From: Chara braunii
Taxonomy: Eukaryota > Streptophyta > Charophyceae > Charales > Characeae
Length of the DNA stretch: 54,809 bases
Direction: 5' to 3'
Assembly: GCA_003427395.1 (NCBI GenBank)
Contig: BFEA01000257.1
Location: forward strand, 1,795,130-1,849,938
Below, in pieces: positions 31,235-43,008 of the stretch. Each line of letters starts with the position of its first letter. Position 1 is the first letter of the stretch. The position numbers and the translations under genes are program-made. A model generated the notes under the pieces. The model searched no databases. It was not told the origin of the DNA and was given only the letters and a program-made list of their open reading frames with translations.

Positions 31235-31911
31235 TTTACGAAACAATTGCTTGCCTTCCACTGTGGTCTCTTCGAGGAAATTCCTCGGGGTGAGTGGGGG
31301 TCCAGAGCTTTTTCTGTACTTCCTTCCCAATGGACTCCGCACCTTTATCGCTATGTTCAGTCGATGAAGTTGCAGCACACCTGATGGCTGACTTTCCGTT
31401 CACCAAAACGGAGAGCACACTTCATATAGAATGAACGCACAATTTGCAACAACCTAACCGCATGCATCCAATGAGAGGCGGTTGCAGCACTTCTTTTCCC
31501 AAGAGAGGCACGAATTCATCGTGTTGACCGGCGCGCTGTCGGCACCATTACCCTTACAAGGGTAATTGTGCGTGTTTTTTGCACCTCGTAGGAGGGGCAT
31601 CCCTGATGGTATTTGAGAGAGGGGCGTACCTTAAGCTCGTCCTCGACTGACTCTTGGAAGTCAGGAAGTGGCGGGCGCACGCTTGGATGAGTCAGAGGGT
31701 GTGTGTGTGGGCGTGCACTTTGTGGGCACACGTTAGTTAAATGTTTGACTAGTGTGAATAAAACGGACCGCTCGGCGGTCCCAGTTAGAAATAAGCTAGA
31801 GGGTTGGATAACGTAGCGCGGGCCGTAGCCTCGAACGCGCTGACGGAGTCGCCACCAGGCGCAAAGTTAGACTGTTGAGGCTATGGCTAGAGGAAAACTT
31901 TCGGAAGGGCG
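30787..31911. other. repeat debris, no gene
   Basis: It holds a duplicated word CCTCATTGATTACCCCAG (about 30827 and 30892), T runs (31141-31160) and a (GAAA)n microsatellite at 31192-31234. No coding domain is seen. Confidence 0.5.
31192..31234. repeat. (GAAA)n microsatellite
   Basis: About ten tandem GAAA units. Confidence 0.95.
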
Positions 31912-34749
31912 GCGTTTTAAGGCCGCACCGTGTGGAGCATGCAAGTACTAGAGTTGACTATAAAGGTATCGACAGTAGAAGTGGTAACAAACTTAGTTAG
32001 GTACGACGCGAGCTGGATACGGCACGAGCAAAAGTCGGGGTTTTTCCGACCAAAGACGATAAAAGAGGTCTCTTTTGGCAAGCGCGGCGGGCTATGAAAG
32101 CCTCGGCCCGCGGAAGCAGCCAAGCTCGGCATTGCGAGGCCTTAGGCACGATGGTGGAGCAAGCGGCGGCCTTGGTGCGTCAACTACAGGCCCAGGCAAG
32201 CTGCGAATACTACTGATATAGGAATTCGCGAATGTTAGGGTCAGGGCTTGGGCTTAGCCCTATTGGTTAATGTACTAAACTTTCAGCTAGCAGATTCTGG
32301 GATCGAGGCTAGCCCACAACAGCAGAGGAGCGGAGGAGTGCAACTTGGAGAATACTGAGGGGTTGAGGGTCCCATGGGACTATTCCCCTTAGTTTTGTTG
32401 GGGAGTCCGACCGCAGGGACCGTTGGGAAGGGCCGAGGTCCGAGTCCCGACGACCCTCCTTCCCCTCTCTTTGTTTCCTATAGTTCTCTAGCTTTTATTA
32501 AATTTTAGCATTTTTTTAATCTTTATTATTATTATTCTGTCTGGTCCCGTTTTTCTTTTTCTGGGAATGGTGCGGATCAGATTGTTCGACCAAGTGAAGG
32601 TGCTTGACGAGCAAAAACCAAACATTCATGAACCGCCGGGCCCAGTCAGCTCAATGATGATACCTCAAGGTCGTGGCACGGCCCAGTCCTTCGGGACATC
32701 CGTTAAAATTGGAGCGATACAGAGGGGATTAGCATGGTCCNTGCGCAGAAGGCCAGATACTCACTTGCTGATGAATCTGGCATAGGTACAGGGTAGGTGC
32801 GTTCGACCTTAACTTCTCCCAAAGGCGTCCGGCCGACGGCCAGCAGTATAAGACAGAAGGACTTGTAGTGGGGAGTTTCCGTTTTGAGACAGGGCAGTAG
32901 TTGGTGTCATTCGGAAGTACGCTGTTTGATGATGCTGCGCTTTTGTCGCTAACGGTTGCGCTATGTGAGCGGGCAGGGAGTTGACGAGAAGGGGAGAGAA
33001 GAACGAAGACTGCGAAGAAGGAGCTTGCTGCGGATACGAGGTGCTGTGTGGGCGGGAGGCTGCACCATGCACAGACGAGCGAATGACAACTGAATCTCCC
33101 CATGTTTGGGGGTAAATCCATTTTCATATGTTTTTAGTATGCGGGGTCCAGAGAACTATTACACACCGGAGCTCGCCATTAAAGCCGTTTTTTGCCACTC
33201 GGCGGTTGTGTCTTCCAATGTTGTAAGAGGAAATTCGTTCCCGGAGTCGGTGTTTGCAAAGAGACGGCCGGTGTGCTGCTATTTCTATCGGTGCGAGCAG
33301 CGAGAGGCGAGCCGGGGAGTGGGGAATTGCCTGTTGACAGGCGCGCAATTCATCGTATAGATGGAAGAAACCTTAGTGGTGGGAACTCTCCGCGGGTGCA
33401 TCTTCCACCAACCACGATCTGAGGTTGACTGTGGGCATGCTAGTTCGAGCCCGGCATCCAGCGGACTATGACGAGGAGACTCGGGTGGAGGCTCGCGGCG
33501 AAGTTGACGAGCTACTCGTCTGTTGGACTTGGGCATAGGGGTGAACCTGGACGAAGAAAGGCGCCAGATACATAAGTGGTAACGAGGAAGGAGAATGGTA
33601 GAGTAAACCTCACCCCATTCGTTTCTGAGTAAAAGCAAGGGGAAGGAGATAGCAGGTAGGGGTTTTAAGGAAGGGCGAGTTCAAGACTGAAGTCAGATTC
33701 TAACATTAGATAGGTGGTGGTGAGATAGAGGGAGAAATAAGTGCGCGGAAGAGTCGAGGGAGAGAGAAGAGAAGGCGAACGAAGGAAAAAGGAGTGTATC
33801 TCGCTCAATTCTTAATGAAATTGAGCGAGCAAAGATGTTAATTGGAGGTTTTGGGGCATTCCTGATCAGATGGCCACGCCAGATTTTTAATCTGAGCAAC
33901 GGACTTTGCGCTATCAAGGATAGGGGCTGCGCGGTTAATAAGTGAAGGCGAGCGGGAAAAGGGCGAAGTGGGGCATGTATTTCTGCATGTTTTAACAGAA
34001 GTTGCATTTTTTGGAAGACCGTGACGGTCCTGCTGTACGAAAATATTACTGCCTCTCGATCTCATCGTGCCGCTCATCTTCCCATTCTATGGGTTGCCTC
34101 CCTTGTGGCTGCGAATGTCCGCTTGAAGATTCGAGGTCGTGCATGCCCGTGGTGATCGTCTTCAGAGTGCAGCACAAGGTCATCTCGCTACTCAGATGCC
34201 GCCGTGTTTGATGAAACCGTGGTTCTCCATCATCGTAACTCAGTTTTAACTTTAGACGAAGCTGGTCGTGATTCGGGGCCAAGTGCATTTACGTGCAGGG
34301 AACCGCCGAGAGAGGGAGAGAGAATGTGCTTACCTCAAGCACTGGCGACGCGGGATGAGCCGGAAGTCAAGCCGCAAGTATCGTGTTGTGGGGTCTGCAG
34401 CAAATGTTACAGTGTCTTTAACTGCTGTACCTTACGGGGCCACTTTCTGTAAAAATCGTTGTTGCCAATCGCTGTACTCTTCTTACGGTGTTGTCATTGG
34501 CCTGTGTATCAAAGGTGGGTGATGACGTAATACTGGACTGTTGTACTATTTGGGGTGTTTGGACTGTTTTTCCCGAGTCCTCGAGTCTCGTTTGACGTGC
34601 AGTACCTTGTTACAGTTGTTGGGTTCAAAGGGGCTACGGTTGCCGCTTGTACAACTTAAGCCACGGTCTGTGCGTTTTTCTCAGTAGCAGCGAGTGGGGT
34701 ATTTCTGGTAGGATGCTGTTAATGGTAAAGTGAAAGAGGACGTTCTTGA
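31912..34749. other. long stretch without a recognised gene
   Basis: Frames up to 132 codons (32729-33127, minus) show no domain, and one crosses an N at 32741. A/T-rich 32490-32540 includes an ATT run. A word GTTCGAGCCCG (33442-33452) resembles a B-box. I found no transposon protein here. Confidence 0.45.
32246..32316 (+). repeat. possible tRNA-derived fragment
   Basis: A-box-like GGCTTAGCCCTATTGGTTAA (32251-32270) followed after 28 bases by B-box-like GGGATCGAGGCTAGCC. Pairing of the arms is poor, so it is listed tentatively. Confidence 0.3.
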
Positions 34750-36079
34750 TTAGGGGCAACTGCTTCCCTCTTTGCTCACGCCGATGTTGCCGTTGCATCG
34801 TGACATTTTCATAATCATGCTGCTATCTCCACTGTTATGCTTCGAGAGCTCGGTAGTTGCTGTAGCTGGAATCTGAGTGCAAGCCATAATCTGGGTCGCA
34901 CCTGCAACAAGGCCCTGGTTTGGATCGTAGGTGGTGCATGGCCGTTCTTGGTTAGTGGAGTGATTTTGTCTATAGCAAGGATTGACCAATTGAGAGCTTT
35001 TCTTTTTTTTTGACTGATTCTACGGAAGGTAAGGCTCAGTTCTCTTCTACCAAGCAGGCTGATGGTATCCGGGTAACGAGGCTGCTGCTTCCCAAATCGG
35101 CTTTCACCGGTCTCTCAACAACGAGTCTGTTGCTGTGTCTACAGCTGCCGCTGGCCCTCCCAGCGAGCTCACTACGGGATTCTCGGTCGTAATCAAAGCA
35201 CCCCTGCAGACTGCCACTCCATGTTGGAAAGCCACCATTGACTCCCGTAGGGGGTTGCTGTGACACTTGGGAACTCGTCGGCTGTCGTTGGTGGTTTGGT
35301 TCAGAGGCTGGTGCGCCGCTGGTTGAAGGAGGGCTATCTTGCTGGAGGTAACAAACTACTGCAGACTGCTGGACCCCAAGACTACGACAAACTGTTGCTG
35401 CTCCTACTTCGCTGTGGCAACCTCGAAACCGTGCATCGCTGGGCTCCCTGTGTCTGTTGCATCCCGACAGGCTTATGCTTGCTGGGTTTGCTATCACAAA
35501 GGTAGTGCTCTTGCTTGCCTCACGCGTCCTGCTGCAGCACTTCCTACAGGTCATGACTGCCACATTCAGACTGAACGCTAGTGAGGTGGCTGCTATCGTC
35601 GACAGGCCGTGGGACTTCGTGCCCTGCTAGGACTGTTTTTCTGGGCAGCTATTGTTGTCTCTATTCTGCTATGACGAGTTTGGGTGTATCCTGATACTGG
35701 AGCTGCTCGGATCAGACTGTACTATCGTTTTACCAAGCTCACTCAAGACTGCAAGGGGACTATGCTATAACTACTGTATTTCAGCAGGGTACTAACACAA
35801 CACGCGGGCTGTGCGTTGTTGTGCCCTTGCTAAACTGTTGCAGTGCAGTCATATTGTGCACCCCGTACCTTGCTGAGTTTCATAGCAGGACTCCGCTCTG
35901 CACTTCGTTGTACATTAACGGTGTGCTGGTGTTGAGCAGGGGACTGTACCTTGCTGCGCGTTTGCTGTGGAGCAAGGCGCTGTCTTGCGGTGCATCGTTG
36001 TGCATCATTGTTGTGCACCATTGCTGTGCGTCATTCGTATTCTTCTTCACAAGTGCTTAGTGGCAGGCCTTGTTCTGGC

Positions 36080-36080
<1 letters not shown>
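34750..36080. other. GCTGT/TTGCTG-rich stretch, no gene recognised
   Basis: Overlapping frames on both strands up to 175 codons (35036-35563, minus) lack domains and follow the compositional bias. A run of about 28 A ends the stretch at 36080-36107. Confidence 0.4.
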
Positions 36081-36110
<30 letters not shown>

Positions 36111-36216
36111 TGAAAGGCCTGTAGTTCCTTACCTCGTTTTTCGCCCTCTTTTTGTAAAGTAGCGTGGTGACCCTTGGTTCAACAGACCCCCAAACGTCCC
36201 TTCTTCCAGGACCGCA

Positions 36217-36560
36217 CTAATGGTCCATCAAGTCCTGACGGAGTGTGTCCCAGAAGGCGAGCCAAAACTCCTTAGGGAAGGAGTCGAGGCCTGGTGTTTT
36301 TTCGTATTCCATTTGCGGTAGTGAGGTGTGGACCTCATGTTGAGACAACGGGGCTTCCAAGGATTGGCTGACGACGTGGGGTAGTGTTGTATTCAAGTTA
36401 GCCAACAAATACTGCCTCGCATTTGCTACGCTAGCAGGTGACCTCCGGGGCATGCGGGATGTGAAGAGGTCCTTACAGTATTTTGCCGCGTGGTCCACTA
36501 TCACGTAGGGGTTGGTCGCCTCGGGTTGTGAGTCATCCAATGGGTGTCTAAGGGAGGTGA
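36217..36560 (-). pseudogene. LINE fragment (region preceding RT)
   Basis: The minus-strand protein has AKYCKDLFTSRMP, APLSQHEVHTSLPQMEYEK, TPGLDSFPKEFWLAFWD. This is the segment between endonuclease and RT of LINE ORF2, where KSPG-DGLP-EFW is typical. Upstream and downstream parts are missing. Confidence 0.7.
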
Positions 36561-36612
36561 TTGCAGCTTGTTTTGCCTGGCTTTCGCCTTCAGGAATAAG
36601 GTTTTGGCCATA

Positions 36613-36800
36613 ATTTTTTTTTATTTATTTTTTTTTTTTTTTTAAATAGTGCCCCAATCTATTCGTGGGGAGTATCACGTGCTGGGAACCGGGCCCAGCG
36701 TCCCTTATAATGGGAATACATTGATGATTGACAATTGATGAAAATTTGGGATGATTGAGGATCATTTTGGATGATTAAGGATGTCTGAGTGGGTGATTGA
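36613..36800 (-). repeat. A-tailed dispersed repeat (R1), copy 6, long form
   Basis: T run (36617-36643), CCCCAATCTATTCGTGGGG, CACGTGCTGGGAACCGGGCCC, AGCGTCCCTTATAATGGGAA, then ATTGATGATTGACAATTGAT and ATGAAAATTTGGGATGATT. The last part matches copy 11 (53140-53300) in reverse, so the family extends beyond its GC-rich core. Confidence 0.7.
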
Positions 36801-37790
36801 GGTCATGAAATAAAGCTAGATAATGACTAATCAGAAAGATTGTCTACTGAACACTGATTTAGTATCCTATCCCTAATTTCCTGTATCCATTCCAAACAAC
36901 CAATTACAATTTAGCCCGTGTTGTGCACCAACCAGACCTCTTCCCGGTCTCACACCCCAATGTGGCTCGGTCACGGGGCAACGCTACCCACCCCAGCTCC
37001 GACCATCGTCGGCCAGATTGTAGTCAGTAGTCAAGTTCGCAGATTGCCTTCCTCCCTCGATAATTCCAAACCTCTATACAAAGCCCCAAGCTCCTACACA
37101 AGCAGGTTACAGGGCACTGCCCAAGCGCCTCCTAGCGTCGTTCTGACACCAACTCAACTTGACCATTATACAAAACGACTCAATTAGGAAATTAGCTAAT
37201 TTAGAATGCCAACCTGAAATCAAGGATATGATAATATCAGAATCCTGATCAGCAAAACTTTATGATGATGAAATTTGACGAGTACCCTGAGATGATCACA
37301 AAGATGATGGATAATGATGACGACGCTGATGATTATTTTTCTCCACCGCTCCCCTTCTTCTATACATTCTCCTCCTCTCCCCTCATTTCCTCTTCTCCTC
37401 TCGCTGCCTCCGCTAAGCCCAACCCCGCTATCAGCATGAAGTTCCTATCAGCCCCAAAGAGAGAGAGAACCTCCTCATTCCCTTCTACCTTGAGGTAACC
37501 AGTTCCTGCAAAAGGTGTACCTCAAAACTAACACTCTGACCTAGTCTGCTTCCGCCAGGAGATAATGCGCCCCCATACATATCTCCCAGCCCCAACCCAG
37601 GTCAACTCCCATCATCTGCGTTCGCTCCCTAGAGGACAATCACCTCCCACCTTGTGTTACCCCTGCGGAGTAGCGCTCCCTTCCTGACCAACCTACCTAC
37701 CAACTAGACCATAGCCTATCTGGGAAACGAGAAGATAACCACCAACACAGAGATAACTACTGATTGATGGAAAAATGAATAAAGAAACCG

Positions 37791-37821
<31 letters not shown>

Positions 37822-38560
37822 GATGATTGATGATGATGATGATGATAAAGATTCAGATTGGTAGATGATGATGATGATGAAATAAAATTGGCGAAAATAA
37901 GTAAGGAACGTCGGACTTGCGATGCCCTAATGGCATCGGTGTGGAAGATTGACAACTCACTATTGCTGTAATGAAAATAGAAGATGACGATGATTACGAT
38001 TTTTACAGAGAAGTCTGGATGATGATCATGAAAAAGATAAAAAGAAGATAAATAACATGGATGACGAATTAGAGAAGTCGATAATGATTACCACCGGTAA
38101 CCAAATGAGGATTATAAAAATGACGGTGTCCTTGATGAAAACCCCCCGCTGAAATGACAATGATTAAAATCTTGCAACTCTTGATGGATAACTGCACAAG
38201 ACAAAAAACAGACGAAAACATATATATAGGTTGATGATGACCTCTTAGCCGCTCTCTTGATGATACTCTCCCTGTGGCACTGTGATGATTCTTCAAGTAG
38301 GACCAACGTTTTCCGCATTTTGGTCTCCACGAGGCTGACTCCACTTTCCTCCACCGACATCGACTTTCATCAACTCTCCAGCCTCTTTAAAGGTCTTGGC
38401 TATGGAGTACTTCATGTGAAAAACATAACGAAAATGTTCAAACAGCAGTTGTCGCTACCATTCTCCCTTTTCCTCTGTGCCTCAGGCAAGATGCCACGTC
38501 AGCCTGTGACGTAGTAATGACCCAACGCCTTTGGATACCGCGCGTGCGTCAAGCGCTATC
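36801..38560. other. GAT-rich non-coding stretch
   Basis: Degenerate GATGAT tracts run through 37260-38270, with purest blocks at about 37790-37850 and 37862-37880. Frames here are repeat artefacts. An ATATATA word (38220) and no gene. Confidence 0.6.
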
Positions 38561-38594
38561 CCCCATCTAATTCACAACATCACAGCACCTCGCA

Positions 38595-38835
38595 CCAGCG
38601 CCTCCCTTTTGTCGGCTGCCAACACCACGCCATGTGTCAGCTAGCATCTTACTAGTCACCCCAAGCCGGCGCCTCGCCAGCCGCAAGTCACCAGCGCCCC
38701 ACCACTCACCTGTTGCCAGCGCCTTGGCCCCCGCCCGCAGCCAGCGCCTCGCTGCACTCACACAGCCAGTGCCTCGCCACTCGCGAGAATCCAGCGCCCC
38801 GCCATCTCCGACCAGCCAGCGCCTCGCCTGCAAGC
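38595..38835. repeat. minisatellite with CCAGCGCC(T/C)CGCCA core
   Basis: At least seven irregular copies of CAGCGCCTCGCC or CAGCGCCCCGCC separated by 20-30 bases, interspersed with CACTCAC and CAAGCA words. The 88-codon minus frame is a by-product. Confidence 0.75.
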
Positions 38836-38919
38836 AATCAGCATGCCACCATCCGCGTGCCGCGGCAGCCCGCCAGCCATAGCGCTAACGCTAACGCGCG
38901 CTGAGTTTGAGTTCCCTCG

Positions 38920-40105
38920 ACATCAATAAACCCATTTGGCCATAGTACCTTCAGTCTGATTCTTTTTACTTTTGGCTTGCAATCTCCTTCTTTCGGCTTG
39001 TTCATCAAGGTATTCCTGCAGTCTATCCCTTGCTTGTAGCAGTTGGGAGTATACGCCATTGTCCAAGGGTTGGGAGGTTAACTTTTCATCCCATTATTCC
39101 AATGTATGCAACAATCCTTCTAATGTAGCCTTCCTCTCCCTTGCCCTTTTTGTGGAATACTTTTTAGCCCTTTCTCTGAGGGGTGTGATCCCCTCATTCC
39201 ACCACGGAGCGGTATTCCAGTTTTTTTGTTTTCCAATAATCCCATAATTTGTTCACATATTGGTGGAAGGAATGCAGATTAAGGAGGGAGGTATTAAGTT
39301 TGAAGAAGCTGGGCCCTCGCGAGAAAGGCGGGCGCATGACCAATCCTAGGGCAATCATATTGTGATCAAAGGGTCTGGAGGGGCTAAATGGGAGGACGGT
39401 CGCCTCCGTCAGAGGGCCCATGAGATCTTTGGATATGAGAAAGAGGTCAATTCTTGAATTGGAGAGGCCTTCTTCGCCCCTGGATCTGATACAGGAGAAA
39501 ACCTGTTTGGTAGGGTGGAGGACTCTGAAAGAGTCGTGCAGTTAAAATTCTGCAAGGAGCTGGTTGAACACAAGTGCGTCAAGTCCTTGCTGTGGGGACA
39601 ATGACCCCCCCCTTTGCTACCGGCTCCTCCTGTCCAGTGCAGGGTCGGGTGTTAAGTTGAAGTCCTCAGCCAAAATAAGGGGAATGTCTGAGGGGAGGAC
39701 TTGCATAAGTTGCATAAAAAAATCAGCGCACTCAGCCTATGAGTTGGGAGCATAGATGCTTGCAAGGCAAATTTCCTCTTCTTCCCACAATGCCTTTATA
39801 AAGATCCACCTGCCATGAGAGTCATCCTTCTGCACCGATAGAGGCTTGAGTCTCGAGGAGGGGGGAATCCAGATGACCGCCCCTGCCGAGTGATAGGTTG
39901 GTGTGTGTGCGTTATAGGCTTCGTACGCCCAGAGATTCTTCTGTTTTGCTACGTGCAGCGGGTTGTCGAGCAGGTGCGTCTCTTGTACGCATACAACCTC
40001 CGACCAGTAGGCCTTATCATTCATTCAGATCATGTTCCATATTGCTTCTCTTTTTTGGGACGGGGTTGCCGCAAGGCCGTTCACATTTATTGATTTGGCG
40101 TCCAG
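38920..40105 (-). pseudogene. LINE ORF2 N-terminus: APE-type endonuclease
   Basis: On the minus strand from about 40105: INVNGLAATPSQKREAIWNM, stop, WSEVVCVQETHLL (QETH), SAGAVIWIP, ICLASIYAPNS, stop, FFMQLMQVLPSDIPLILAED, FNLTPDPALDR, FSCIRSRGEEGLSNSRID, and a decayed DHNMIALGL (normally SDH) near 39370. This is the order of APE-like LINE endonucleases. After it come WNEGITPLRERAKKYS and LLQARDRLQEYLDEQAE. The frame is held through about six in-frame stops. Homology ends at about 38920 where the minisatellite begins, before RT. Confidence 0.85.
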
Positions 40106-40153
40106 GTCCACCTTCCTAAGTGTCGTGGTATAGGGTGGCGATTTCCTGAGGGG

Positions 40154-40187
<34 letters not shown>

Positions 40188-40260
40188 NNNNNNNNNNNNN
40201 NNNNNNNNNNNNNNNNNNNNNNNNNNNNNNNNNNNNNNNNNNNNNNNNNNNNNNNNNNNN
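40188..40260. other. assembly gap in a poly-G tract
   Basis: 73 N between G runs, just upstream of the LINE endonuclease start. Confidence 0.98.
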
Positions 40261-40289
40261 GGGGGTGGGAGGAGGGGGAAGGGGACCCC

Positions 40290-41900
40290 GAACGTCAGGT
40301 GGCTGTGGAGGGCAGCGGGGGGTGCTGTGGTGGGGTTTGTGTGAGAGGTGTGGGGTTCCGACTTCCTGGAGCCCCTAGCGGTGCCCCTGGGTTCATCATT
40401 GTGTTGTCCATTTCATGGATAGACTGGTGCACGACTAGCATGCCCGTTGGTGCGATTGAATTACCGGCGGGATGTCGGAGCAGGGATAAGGCCATGTGTG
40501 AGAATCAGACCCAACATATGGCATTGCCTGATATGGTAAGCGAGCAGGGCGTGGTTTATTCGGAGTCTTGTAACCGGGAGCTGCCACAGGTCCTCCTCAG
40601 TAAACCACTCTGTCGTGCTGTGTACACTCTTGGTGTTGGCCACTTCCAGAGGCAAAGAGGCCAGCACCAAACGAATCTGGGATGGGAAGGGGAGGCCTTC
40701 AGGTAGGGAAAGCCAGCCAAGAATTTCCTGCTCATTTATTTTCCAAGAAGGTTGTAGCTGACTAGCAATTGTCTGTAGGTCAGACTGTCTTTTCCATCCT
40801 ACCAAAGAGACCCCGGTGGGGAGTTTTTGGTACTAGGCCTCCACTTTTTGAAGTCTGAACAGGGAGAGGCCTGTGGTGGGGTTGTGTGTGGAGAGGACCA
40901 GCACCGCGTTATGGTTAAGGTTTGACAGGTCCCATTGCTCGTTTCTGTCCACCCAATCCCGCATTGTCCCTCTTGTGCCTCCTTTCCCTTCTGTCTTCCT
41001 TTCTGTCTTTTTTGTCCTGGCACTAATGCTTGTTACCCCGCTTCCCCCTTGCCGCGTTTGCGGCACGTCACCGACTTCATCCTCTGAGGAGGATAGGAGA
41101 TCAATGGGGTGATGACCAACCTATGCTATATCCAAACGACCTTCTTGCTCCCCTGGAGGAGGACCTGGGCAATGTCGCTCAAAAATCTTCTCCACGAGAT
41201 GTTTGGGGGTTGGGGGGTGAGGCATGAGCTTCATAATCAAGTTTGACCATGCGGACAGTCAAGGCCTGCGCAGGCACTACCTCTGTTATTTGAACCGGCT
41301 GTTGTTGCTGTTGCACTCGTCCTTGACTGTGTGGCGCCCATTGTATTTTATACAGGTTGCTTTTGATTACTTTCTCGATGACCCTTTTAGCACCAGTCAA
41401 TGTCTGCGACCTCCTGGAATGCATCAACCGTTTCGACCAAAGGGGGGCAGGTGGCCACCATGTCTGCAATGACTTCATAATACTGCGGCGGCGGGCTTCC
41501 GCCACTTGTATGTTTTCTTGTGCAAGGTAGGACTCCAACACCTAATCAGAAATGACCTTCATCCTTGTTTTGACGCTTGCCAATTGGGATGACTTTGTTG
41601 TGGCATTCGTGACGTTGGGTGGGGAGGGCTCAACGTCCATGTCTTGTTTTGTGCTCTCCGACCTGTGTCTTTGGAGGACGCCCCCGAGTTGGACTCTTGG
41701 AGTCTGCCAGATTGCTGTGGCTGCCCGGCCGAGAGGTCCATAGGGGATGGGGGGGGGTTATGGGGAGGCCCATACTCTGGTGGTCCATCCACTTGGGGAG
41801 GGCCGTGCAGCTGTGGGTCACGACCTACATGAGGAGTGTAGAGCCAAGCGCAACTATTCTTGACCTGAGTCTGCCACATGGAAAAGCCCGGCTGATATAG
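40290..41900 (-). pseudogene. probable LINE ORF1 / 5' region
   Basis: Upstream of the endonuclease on the same strand. 41066-40461 is one frame apart from a TAG near 40833: a Lys/Glu/Gly-rich part, then WDLSNLNHNAVLVLSTHN, EEDLWQLPVTRLRINHALL and a Pro-rich end. Farther upstream 41541-41179 and 41879-41559 encode Gln- and Pro-rich, charged sequence. Position and composition suggest a LINE ORF1 (RNA-binding partner of ORF2), but I recognise no RRM or zinc knuckle. Confidence 0.4.
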
Positions 41901-42276
41901 CTATTGAGCCAGGGATATGGACTCAATTACGACACAACCCTTGGGAAATATGCCAATGTCCTGTTGCAGCTGTGCAGCCCATTGCAGCACCGGGCCAGTC
42001 AGCGGGGGCGAAAAATGGAGGCCCAACGGAACATGAGGCGGCGGGGGCTGGGGAGGGGGAGGCGGGGAGTGGGCCTGCACATGATATAGATGCATGTATG
42101 TTCAAACAGATCTGCCCAGTAAACCGTAGGCAGAGAGGGTGAAGAGGACAACAAACAAGGCCGATCCCTCACTTGTTGCACATGCAGAATAGGAAACTCA
42201 ACTGGTTTAGCTAACGAGGTTCTAGTATGCTCCTGCCACATGGCGAAATCCCAACCTTCTTAACCCCCCATCCTAC

Positions 42277-42279
<3 letters not shown>

Positions 42280-42338
<59 letters not shown>
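42280..42338. repeat. (CT)n microsatellite
   Basis: About 29 CT units. Confidence 0.98.
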
Positions 42339-42342
<4 letters not shown>

Positions 42343-42495
42343 CCACGGATGTCCACTCCCGCCACTTCTCCTGGCGACTTCCCGGGCCATCTTCTGCATT
42401 CTCAAATCTAGCGCCATTTTCACCTTCTCTTTTGGCCTCCTTCCTCTTTTCTTTTTTTTTTTTTTCTTGTTTTTTTAACTTCGCATGTGGGAAAA

Positions 42496-42714
42496 CCTAC
42501 TTAAACCACCAGTACCTCGCCCAGCTATCGGCCGCGGCACTTTCCTGTTAATGCACTGCGCCTTTGGGGCTTCGGGGTACCGGACCACAATGGCTGGAAG
42601 CGCCAGCCAAAAAAAATTCAAAACGGTACCAAGGCACTTCGGCGAAAGTCGGCGCGCAGGGGCATTCCAGGCTCGGCATCGATAGCTGGGCCAAGTATTG
42701 GTGGTCTAACAAGG
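42496..42714. mobile_element. foldback element, ~85-100-bp imperfect arms
   Basis: The left arm has CCACCAGTACCTCGCCCAG, CTATCGGCCG, AATGCACTGCGCC and GGTACCG (42576). The right arm, read as its complement, has CCACCAATACTTGGCCCAG, CTATCGATGCCG, AATGCCCCTGCGC and GGTACCG (42630). The loop lies at 42583-42623 and itself contains GGCTGG/CCAGCC. No protein. Confidence 0.65.
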
Positions 42715-42855
42715 CCTCCTTTCTTGTGACGGTGTACTGTGTTGCTTTCCTTTCCTCCTGATCCATCTGATTGTGACCTTGTGGTGATGAAAATAGTGGC
42801 AGTGCTGTTCCAATCTTCTTCCTTTTTTTTTCAGGGAACAACCCAAGCTGATGGT

Positions 42856-42958
42856 AGGGGTGCTAATAGGAGCAGGCACCACTAGGTAGCACTCCCGGGG
42901 AGGCTCCATCTATTGGTGGGGAGCTGCACCTGCTGGAAAGCGGGTCCAGCGTCCCTGA
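42856..42958 (-). repeat. A-tailed dispersed repeat (R1), copy 7
   Basis: GGTGCTAATAGGAGCAG, CACTAGGTAGCACTCC, GGCTCCATCTATTGGTGGGG, CACCTGCTGGAAAGCGGGTCC, AGCGTCCCTG. A T run (42824-42832) lies 24 bases upstream. Confidence 0.7.
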
Positions 42959-43008
42959 ACATTGTAGTTGAGTGCTGTTCCAATCTTACAGATCTCCTTC
43001 GAAGTGAT

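Noticed and set aside
31845-31865. A second LTR retrotransposon primer-binding site (TGGCGACTCCG on the minus strand)
   Set aside because: Only 11 bases match a tRNA-Arg-type site, the following bases diverge, and no gag or pol lies downstream.
35036-35563. 175-codon minus frame as a gene
   Set aside because: No domain or start context, overlapping plus frames of similar quality, and strong GCTGT-type compositional bias.
37262-37955. Small proteins in the GATGAT region
   Set aside because: All frames follow the trinucleotide bias and would be expected from the repeat alone.
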